DNA of 33,401 bases, taken from assembly GCA_049969495.1 (NCBI GenBank), contig JBMFOT010000039.1, positions 1 to 33,401 on the forward strand, read 5' to 3'. Positions 24,496-31,700 of this stretch are shown here, in pieces. The notes below the pieces were generated by a model. It had not been told where the DNA came from and searched no databases. It worked only from the letters and a program-made list of their open reading frames with translations. Every line of letters begins with the position of its first letter. The first letter of the stretch is position 1. The DNA is from HRBIN16 sp049969495. GTDB taxonomy: Bacteria; Armatimonadota; HRBIN16. The position numbers were made by a program, and so were the translations under genes.

Positions 24496-25413
24496 ATGTC
24501 ATTCAAGTATGAGATGGCGCGCTTCATCCCGTTTCGCGATGTAGAGGTGTGCGCCCGTGTGCGAGCGATCCCCCGCGAGCGTATCACCGAGCACCCCAAC
24601 CCCAACTTTCAGATTCGCGTCATCGACGACCGCGCGGAGTTCTACGCCGCTTTCGCCACCGACATCGTGACCCGCATCAAGCAGGCGCTGGATGAGGGCA
24701 GGCAGTTTGTGGGCATCTTTCCCGTCGGCCCCATGCCCCAGTATCCTATCGCGGCGGAGATGATTAACCGCCTGCGCATCCCCATGCACCACGTGCATAC
24801 GTTCAACATGGACGAATATGCCGACCAGGACGGCAACACCGCTCCACGCGATTGGGAAGGCTCGTTCCAGCGGGCGATGTGGGAGAGCTTCTTCTCGCGC
24901 ATTGACCCCGACCTGCGCCCACCAGAGAAGCAGATTCACTTCCCCACCACCGATGTCATCAAGGACTACAGCAAGATGATTGCGGACATGGGCGGGGCAG
25001 ACGTGTGCTATGGAGGCATCGGCTGGTGTGGGCACATCGCCTTCTGGGAGGCGCACCTTGGCGACGAGTTCGGCGATGACCTCGAGGCGTACAAAAAGGC
25101 AGGAGCGCGACTGGTGGAGCTGCACCCGATGACCATCATGCAGAACGCCCTGCACTCCTTTGGCGGCGACTGGTCGTGGGTGCCTCCCAAAGCGAACACC
25201 ATCGGTCCGGCGGACATTCTGGGCGCGAAGCACCGCTCCTTCTGGCTGGACGGCGACCTGGGCGGCGGCGTCTCGTGGCAGAGGTTCATCGCGCGGCTGG
25301 TGGCGCACGGTCCCGTCAACACCTATGTGCCCGGCAGTATCCTGCAGACGGCACGCACCGACTACACCCTGCTGGGCGGTGTGGCTGACAACGTAGAAAT
25401 CCACATGAGCTGA
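24496..25413 (+). CDS. NagB-like glucosamine-6-phosphate isomerase family protein
   Basis: A 305-residue protein of the NagB/RpiA/6-phosphogluconolactonase fold. FNMDEY (D106) matches the NagB general-base region, and YGGIGWCGHIAFWE at 172-185 matches the GGIGxDGHIAFNE motif. The Asp of the D-x-H-x4-E set (D141 in E. coli NagB) is replaced by C178, while H180 and E185 remain. The N-terminus carries an extra ~35 residues (RFIPFRDVEVCARV) not typical of NagB. The protein may isomerise or deaminate a related sugar, or bind without NagB catalysis. It precedes a Gfo/Idh gene by 16 nt, so these are co-transcribed. Confidence 0.8.
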   Translation: MSFKYEMARFIPFRDVEVCARVRAIPRERITEHPNPNFQIRVIDDRAEFYAAFATDIVTRIKQALDEGRQFVGIFPVGPMPQYPIAAEMINRLRIPMHHVHTFNMDEYADQDGNTAPRDWEGSFQRAMWESFFSRIDPDLRPPEKQIHFPTTDVIKDYSKMIADMGGADVCYGGIGWCGHIAFWEAHLGDEFGDDLEAYKKAGARLVELHPMTIMQNALHSFGGDWSWVPPKANTIGPADILGAKHRSFWLDGDLGGGVSWQRFIARLVAHGPVNTYVPGSILQTARTDYTLLGGVADNVEIHMS

Positions 25414-25429
25414 GGGGGGGAAGGCTACA

Positions 25430-26461
25430 ATGGCAGAGTATGGCGTGCTGGTTCACGGCGCGGGTTGGGTATCCACCGAGCACGTACGCGCCTATCAACG
25501 CAATCCTTACACCGAAGTGGTGGCTATCTGCAGTCGCACCCGCGAGAGCGCAGAGCGGTTGAAGCAGACCACCAACGCGGCGAACGCGAAGATTTACACC
25601 GACTACGAGCGGGCGCTGGCAGACCCGAACGTGCATCTGGTCTCTATCTGCACACCGCCCAACCTCCATCCGCGTGAAACCATCCTCGCGGCGCAGGCAG
25701 GCAAGCACATTCTGATTGAGAAGGCAGTTGCCAACAGCCGCGAGGAGCTTATCGAGATGGTGAAGGCGGTGCGCAAAGCGGGCGTGAAGACGGTGGTGAG
25801 CTTTGTGTTGCACTGGAACCCGCAGTTCATGACCATCAAGCGACTGCTGGAGCAGAAAGCCATCGGGCGCATCTTCTACGCGGAGGTGGACTACTGGCAC
25901 CACATTGGACCGCACTACCGCCAGTACGAGTGGAACGTGAAGAAGAGTGTGGCAGGCAGCTCCTTCCTGAGCGCGGGATGCCACGCGGTGGACGCCATCC
26001 GCTACTTTGTGCAGGACGAAATCGAGGAGGTGATGGCTTACTCTAACAACACCGACCCCAACTACGAGTACGATACCAATGTGGTGGCGGCGGTGCGGTT
26101 CCGGGGTGGCGCAATTGGCAAACTGTCGTCCATTTTAGATTGTCGATGCCCGTATGCGTTCAATATCGACCTGCTGGGCGAGCGGGGAACCCTGCGCGAC
26201 AACCGAATCTGGGCGAAAGAGCTGTTCCCCGGACAGACCGACTGGATTACCGTACCCACCATCCGTCCCGATAGTGGCGACGTGACGCATCACCCGTTCC
26301 ACGGCGAGATTGACCACTTTGTGGACTGCGTGCGCAACAACGTGGAGAGCCATGTGAGCCTGTACGACGCGGCGAAGACGCATGAGGTCATCTACGCCAT
26401 CGACGAGTCGGCGGCGACGGGCAAGCCGGTGACGGTGCGCTACGAGACGTCGGCGATATAG
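25430..26461 (+). CDS. Gfo/Idh/MocA family oxidoreductase
   Basis: A 343-residue NAD(P)-dependent sugar dehydrogenase-like protein. The N-terminal Rossmann part reads VLVHGAGWVSTEHVRAYQRNP (G-x-G), followed by VVAICSRTRESA. The usual EKP after the strand is EKA here (LIEKAVANSREEL). The C-terminal domain contains GCHAVDAIRYF, the region of the catalytic His in this family. It starts 16 nt after the NagB-like gene. The family oxidises, reduces or epimerises sugars and inositols; the substrate cannot be set from sequence. Confidence 0.88.
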   Translation: MAEYGVLVHGAGWVSTEHVRAYQRNPYTEVVAICSRTRESAERLKQTTNAANAKIYTDYERALADPNVHLVSICTPPNLHPRETILAAQAGKHILIEKAVANSREELIEMVKAVRKAGVKTVVSFVLHWNPQFMTIKRLLEQKAIGRIFYAEVDYWHHIGPHYRQYEWNVKKSVAGSSFLSAGCHAVDAIRYFVQDEIEEVMAYSNNTDPNYEYDTNVVAAVRFRGGAIGKLSSILDCRCPYAFNIDLLGERGTLRDNRIWAKELFPGQTDWITVPTIRPDSGDVTHHPFHGEIDHFVDCVRNNVESHVSLYDAAKTHEVIYAIDESAATGKPVTVRYETSAI

Positions 26462-26576
26462 AAGGACAACGGATTACCTGACGGTGTGTATCCGTTGCAC
26501 CTGTGTGTATCCGTGTGCCCTTCCCGAAGGACCCGGATAGGCACGGCGTTATCGCAACCCATGAGGAGGTATCCGG

Positions 26577-27278
26577 ATGCGTGTTTTAGCTGTGGGCGCA
26601 CATCCCGACGATATCGAAATACTGTGCGCGGGCACGCTCCTGCGCTACCGGCAGCAGGGGCATCAGGTGGTTATCTGCGTCGCTACCAACGGCGAGCAGG
26701 GGCATTTCGTGCTGAAGCCGGAGGAGCTGCGCCAAATCCGCCATGCTGAAGCGAAGGCATCCGCCGACCTGTGCGGGGCGGAACTGCTCTGGATGGACAT
26801 CCCCGATGAGTTCATCTATCACGACCACGCCACGCGCATGGCGTTTATCGAAATGGTGCGCAAGGCCTGCCCCGATGTGGTGATTACCCACAACCCCGAT
26901 GACTATCACATGGACCACCGCGTGGTGTCGGAGCTGGTGTTCGTGAGCACTTTCATGGCGACGCTGCCCCATGTGCAGACCGAAAGCCCGCCCACGCCGC
27001 GCATCCCGCCCATCTATTACATGGACAGCCTGGCGGGGGCGAGCTTCGTCCCCACCGAATACGTGGACATCACGCCGGTCATCGAGCAAAAGGTCGCCAT
27101 GATGGAGTGCCATCAGAGCCAGGTCAAATGGCTGAAGGAGCACGACAACATCGACATCACCGACTTCATCCGCGTGATGGGGCGATTTCGGGGGCTGAGC
27201 GCGGGCGTGATGTACGCCGAGGGCTTCCGCAGGCTGGAAGCATGGGGCAGGGGGACGGTCACGCGGCTGCTACCGTAG
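26577..27278 (+). CDS. PIG-L (LmbE-type) deacetylase
   Basis: A 233-residue Zn-dependent N-deacetylase. The signature AHPDD is at residues 8-12 (H9, D12 as Zn ligands), and HNPDDYHMDHRVV at 105-117 supplies the third ligand (H114). An AGGAGGT lies upstream of the ATG. The family removes acetyl groups from N-acetylglucosamine-containing substrates. In line with a NagB-like protein and a sugar oxidoreductase, it suggests a route for N-acetyl-amino sugars or related glycosides; this is an inference. Confidence 0.9.
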   Translation: MRVLAVGAHPDDIEILCAGTLLRYRQQGHQVVICVATNGEQGHFVLKPEELRQIRHAEAKASADLCGAELLWMDIPDEFIYHDHATRMAFIEMVRKACPDVVITHNPDDYHMDHRVVSELVFVSTFMATLPHVQTESPPTPRIPPIYYMDSLAGASFVPTEYVDITPVIEQKVAMMECHQSQVKWLKEHDNIDITDFIRVMGRFRGLSAGVMYAEGFRRLEAWGRGTVTRLLP

Positions 27279-27361
27279 CGACGGACGTGTTGCTTGCAAA
27301 GCCCAACGATTTGTGCTATGCTACGTGTGGATGAACGCGGCTTGGTAATGGAGTGGTGCGT

Positions 27362-27598
27362 ATGGGCAAGCAATGGATTGTCTCCGACCCAAAGGTCATG
27401 ATGGGCAAGCCAGTCATTGCTGGCACGCGCATCACGGTAGACCTCATTCTCGAAAAGCTGGCGGCTGGTGAAAGCGTGGAGCAAATTCTGGAGGCGCATC
27501 CCCATCTGAGCCGCGAGGCAGTCCTTGCCGCCATAGCATATGCCCGCGATGTACTGCGTGCCGATGTGGTGTATCCCTTGGCAGAGACGGCGGTATGA
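27362..27598 (+). CDS. DUF433 antitoxin
   Basis: A 78-residue protein with the DUF433 pattern: WIVSDPKVMMGKPVIAGTRITVDLILEKLAAGESVEQILEAHP and then a helical LSREAVLAAIAYA. This winged-helix-like domain is the usual antitoxin partner of DUF5615 proteins. ATG at 27362 is preceded by GGAG; an in-frame GTG at 27353 is possible. The stop overlaps the ATG of the next gene (ATGA). Confidence 0.82.
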   Translation: MGKQWIVSDPKVMMGKPVIAGTRITVDLILEKLAAGESVEQILEAHPHLSREAVLAAIAYARDVLRADVVYPLAETAV

Positions 27599-27948
27599 AC
27601 CTCCTGGCTGACGAAAGCGTTGACCGTCCGATTGTAGAACAACTGAGGCGGGATGGGCATCACGTAGTGTTCATCGCAGAGGTAGCTTCAGGTGTAGACG
27701 ACGATACTGTGTTGAAGATGGCAAATGAAGAGTCTGCGCTGCTACCGACCTCTGACAAGGACTTTGGCGAACTGGTCTACCGTTTGCGACTACACACGCT
27801 CGGTGTGGTGTTGTTGCGGCTGGCGGGCATACCTCCCGAACAGAAAGCGGAGATAGTGTCGCTGGCTGTGAAGAAGCACTACGCGGAAATGAAAAACTCA
27901 TTCACTGTGATTACTGCTGGCATGGTTTGCATACGGCAGACTCGCTGA
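27595..27948 (+). CDS. DUF5615 PIN-like toxin
   Basis: A 117-residue protein with NLLADESVDRPIVEQLRRDGHHVVFIAEV, then LLPTSDKDFGELV and VVLLRLAGIPP, the signature of the DUF5615 (PF18480) PIN-like family. The acidic residues (D6, E7, then D54 and D56 in SDKDF) fit a nuclease site. It overlaps the DUF433 gene by 4 nt, as is usual for this toxin-antitoxin type. Confidence 0.82.
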   Translation: MNLLADESVDRPIVEQLRRDGHHVVFIAEVASGVDDDTVLKMANEESALLPTSDKDFGELVYRLRLHTLGVVLLRLAGIPPEQKAEIVSLAVKKHYAEMKNSFTVITAGMVCIRQTR

Positions 27949-27959
27949 TAGTCAATTTT

Positions 27960-27991
27960 GGGGAAACATTCACGGCTGAAGCCGTTTCCCC
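27960..27991. repeat. Palindrome with CGGCTGAAGCCG core
   Basis: GGGGAAAC (27960-27967) pairs with GTTTCCCC (27984-27991); inside it GGC/GCC close a TGAA loop. It sits 12 nt after the DUF5615 stop and may end that transcript. The core resembles CGGCTAAAGCCG at 17081. A further hairpin, AGCCAG/CTGGCT, lies at 28001-28018. Confidence 0.5.
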
Positions 27992-28060
27992 TGCAGACGA
28001 AGCCAGGCTGCGCTGGCTAGAAACGCGGCGCGGGCAGGGTCTGGTTGGGAGGAGTGCAGA

Positions 28061-28585
28061 TTGAGTCGCAAACGCGATACGCCGACGGTTCCCCTCCGGT
28101 CGAGAGTGGCAACGGCTGTTGCAGCGCTGGTTATCCCGGTTATCCTATTGGTAGCAGTGCTCTTTCCCATCTTCCGCTGTGCCCGAATCGCAGCACAGGA
28201 AAGGCTTTGTGTACAGCACCTAAAGACACTGGGCATGGCAATGCTTCTCTACGCAGAGGATTGGAACGAACGCTATCCGCCCTCGCGCACATGGTGTGAT
28301 AGCATCCGACCCTACGTGCGCTCGCTGGACGATTACCGTTGCCCCGCAGCACGCCATCTGCGATGCGGATACGCCATGAACGCCCGGCTGGACCGCTTCA
28401 AGATGCAAGAGATGACGGAACCGAACGAAACAGTGATGCTCTTCGATGCCATCGGCGGCTGGAACCTGGCAGGCGGCAAGGAGCTGATTGCCCGGCGACA
28501 CAGCGGCGGCGCGGTTCTCGCCTTTGCAGACGGGCACGCGGCGTACCGTTACAAAGTGGATGGACTACGCTGGGAGGCACCGTAA
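28061..28585 (+). CDS. Pseudopilin-like H-X9-DG protein without a prepilin cleavage motif
   Basis: A 174-residue protein read from TTG at 28061, which has GGAGGAG 6 nt upstream. A single hydrophobic helix (VATAVAALVIPVILLVAVLFPIF) near residues 16-38 is followed by CARIAAQERLCVQHLKTLGMAMLLYAEDWNERYPP, the pattern of the DUF1559/type II pseudopilin-like proteins abundant in Armatimonadota and Planctomycetes. The C-terminal RRHSGGAVLAFADGHA is the H-X9-DG element. The G-F-T-L-I-E cleavage motif is absent, so it is probably a signal-anchored, uncleaved variant. The role is unknown. Confidence 0.75.
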   Translation: MSRKRDTPTVPLRSRVATAVAALVIPVILLVAVLFPIFRCARIAAQERLCVQHLKTLGMAMLLYAEDWNERYPPSRTWCDSIRPYVRSLDDYRCPAARHLRCGYAMNARLDRFKMQEMTEPNETVMLFDAIGGWNLAGGKELIARRHSGGAVLAFADGHAAYRYKVDGLRWEAP

Positions 28586-28592
28586 AAAACCA

Positions 28593-28620
28593 CCCCTCTC
28601 CCGACGCTTCGGGAGAGGGG
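28593..28620. terminator. 12-bp hairpin with repeat core
   Basis: CCCCTCTCCCGA (28593-28604) pairs with TCGGGAGAGGGG (28609-28620), just after the pseudopilin stop. The core and the downstream GGGGGTGAGG match the hairpin at 3541. It has an A-run on its left side, so as a terminator it would suit minus-strand transcription better; no minus gene is nearby. Confidence 0.5.
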
Positions 28621-28704
28621 TAGGGGGTGAGGGCTACCACCAGCAGGAAATACCACCTCGTGTGCCGAAATCACTGGCGGGAAGTGCGTGGAAGGGGCAC
28701 CCCC

Positions 28705-28733
28705 TTCACACGCGCTGCCGGTTATGTTATCAT
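28705..28733 (+). promoter_or_regulatory. Promoter of the M28/FtsX fusion gene
   Basis: TTCACA (28705-28710) and TATCAT (28728-28733) are separated by exactly 17 nt, each matching five of six consensus bases, 34 nt upstream of the ATG at 28768. Confidence 0.6.
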
Positions 28734-28767
28734 ATGGTAAAGCCAAACGCCGAAGAAGGTGACGAAC

Positions 28768-31700
28768 ATGACGGTGCGTTTCATGCGAGCGTGGATGCCC
28801 CTGCTCTGGCTGGGGGTTCTGGCTGCGGTGGCGTGGAGCCAGCCTTCGGTAGCCCCGGAAGTGGCAGATGCCTATAAGCGTCTGGCGGGAGCAGTCTCTT
28901 CCGAGCGGATTCGTCAGACGGTGTATCAGCTCTCCTCATATCCTTCTCGAGTTGCGGGATACCCGGGCTCCGAGCAGGCGGCGAAATGGATTGAGGAGCA
29001 GTTTCGTCAAATAGGGTTACAGCGCGTCACCACAGAGGAGTTTACGGTGACCGTTCCCGTGGACAAGGGGGCGAAACTGCGTGTGGGCAATCGCGAGTTC
29101 CCTCTCTACGCGATGTGGCCCAACCTTGTGCGCACCTCCCAACTGCCACCGGAGGGCATTACGGGACCCATCATCTATGCACGCGACGGCAAACTGCCCA
29201 ACTTCAGCGGCAAGAACGTCGAGGGCAGTATCGTGCTGGTGGACTTCAACTGCGGCACCGACTGGCTGAACGCCCCGCGTCTGGGCGCGAAGGCGGTTAT
29301 CTTTATCGAACCGAACGCCACCATGCGCGGCGAGGCGGAGTCCAAGTTCATCGGCATTCCGGTCACCGTTCCGCGCTTCTACATCCGCAAGAGCGACGCC
29401 GTGCCGCTGCTTGCGCTCACCGCCGAGCAGCGCGAGGTCAAGGGCACGCTCTTCTGCAACATGCCCTGGGAGCGACGCACTACACGCAACATCATCGGCT
29501 GGCTGGAAGGAACCGACCCCAAGTTTAAGAACCAGATTATCGTTATCTCCGCCTATTACGACGCCATGTCTGTCGTGCCTGCGCTCGCCCCCGGCGCGGA
29601 GAGCGCGTGTGGTCTTGCCGGACTGTTAGAGGTTGCCCGCGCCTACAAAGCGAACCCGCCCAAGCGTACCGTCCTGTTCATCGCCACCAGCGCGCATTTC
29701 CTCTCGCTGCAAGGTGTGCGCGAGTGGATGGACCGGCACATGTTCGAGCTGGAACGACCAAACGTCGGTCAGCGTCTGGTGAACTCGCTCATCAGCGCGG
29801 TTGGCATCAAGCCGAAGCAGAAGAAACTGCTGGATATCTACCTCTTCCTGTCGCTGGACCTTTCCAGCAAATCGCGGCAGGTGGGCTTGTTCTATAAGGG
29901 CTATTTCTACGACATGCGCGAGGACGTGCAGAACCGCTTCTCGGACACCGCGCGCATCTGCCGCGAGAACGCCGAGAAGGTGGGCTACGTGCTCGGCTTT
30001 GACCACAAGAAGGCGTTTGCCGACGGCGTGAACCCGGTGGAGGGCAAGAACTGGCGCAACTACCTGCCGGGCAAGTTCGCCTTCGACGCGGAGGTGGTCA
30101 CGCTGTCGGGCGCGAACGGCATGACCTTCTGCACCACCGACGACTCGCGTGCGCTGGTGGACACGCCCTTCGACACGCCGGAGAGGGTGAACGTGGCGAA
30201 CGTCACGCGCCAGACGAAGCTGATAGCCTGTTTGCTGTACCACATCCTGAACGACACCAACGCACCGGGCGAGCTGAACGTGCCGCGCTTCCCCATCTCC
30301 GAGCCGGGCAACTTCCAGACGATGGGCTTGCAGGGCGGGTTCGGCACGCTGGACGGGCAGGTGGTGCTGTTTGACCCGCGCAAGAGCTTCATCCCCAACC
30401 AGCCGGTGCCCGGCTCGCTGGCGGTGGTGCGTCATGCCACCAAGACCTTCATGGGCGTGCGCGGCAACATGATTCAGATGGTGGGCGACGACGCCTACTT
30501 CCGCTTCCCTGGCATTCCGCCTATCACCGCCTACGGCTGGAACAAGATGACCAACATCGCTGCCTACCGCCTGAACGAGCGTACCGGCGAAATCGAGTAT
30601 GCTCCAGACCTGGGCGTGACGGGAGCTAGCGAGTACGCCATCGATTTCACCATGTCCACTGGGCGCAAGACCACGCGCATCGTCGTCTTCCGCTGCGTTC
30701 CCACCTCTATCTACGATCTGGTAGACCAGCAGGCGTTGCGTGCACTGACAACGATGGACGTGCTGGACGGCGAGACCAACGGGCCGCCGCGCATGTATGG
30801 CTACACGCTGGCAACGGTGCAGGACTATTCATTGACCTCCTACGTGGAGGACGTGGCGGTGGTGTTTGCCCAGCCGGGCTCGCGCATCAAGATTATCATG
30901 GGCGTGGGACCCGGAGCCATCCGATTTCTGCTGATTAACTCTACGAAGCAAAAACCCGAAGGGGAAGGGTATCTGGTTGCCGGAAGTGCGGAAGAGGCGC
31001 AGGGGTTCGTGGTACGCACCTTCTCCGAGCGCGAGTTGACCGAGCGCGACCTGATTGCACGCGGCGGCACCATTGCCAACACCGCCCTGCGCGTTGCCGA
31101 AGATATGTGGAATCTGGACGAATGGCGCATGAGCCGTCTGCGTCGCTTCCGCATCATCAACGAGGGGCTGGAGCAGCTACACGGCTTGGCGAAAGAGCAT
31201 CTGGATAAGGCTCGCGCCGCGCTAGAGCGCAAGGACTACGCTACGTTCGATACCTATGCCCGCGCGGCGTGGGGCTACGAGGCACGCGCCTATCCCGATG
31301 TGCAGGCTACCGCCAACGACGTGGTGCGCGGTGTCATCTTCTACATGTTCCTGCTGATGCCGTTCGCCTACTTCATGGAGCGGTTACTGTTTGGCTTCAG
31401 CGACCTCAAACGCCAGCTGTCCGCGGCGTTCATCATCTTCCTGTTGGTGTTTTTCGCCTTCAGTCAGATACACCCGGCGTTCCAGCTGGTAAGCAACCTG
31501 TTTGTGGTACTGCTGGCGTTCATCATGCTTGCGCTGTCACTGCTGGTCACCTTTATGGTGGCGGGCAAGTTCGAGGAGCAACTGAAGCAACTCAACCGCC
31601 AGATTAGCGGTATCCACCGCGCGGACATCGGGCGGGTGAGTGTGGCGTTCGCGGCGTTCAACCTGGGCGTGTCCAATATGCGTCGACGTAAAGCGCGCAC

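Noticed and set aside
24499..25404. Minus-strand open frame opposite the NagB-like gene
   Set aside because: The plus frame has NagB motifs and fits the operon; the minus translation is a composition artefact.
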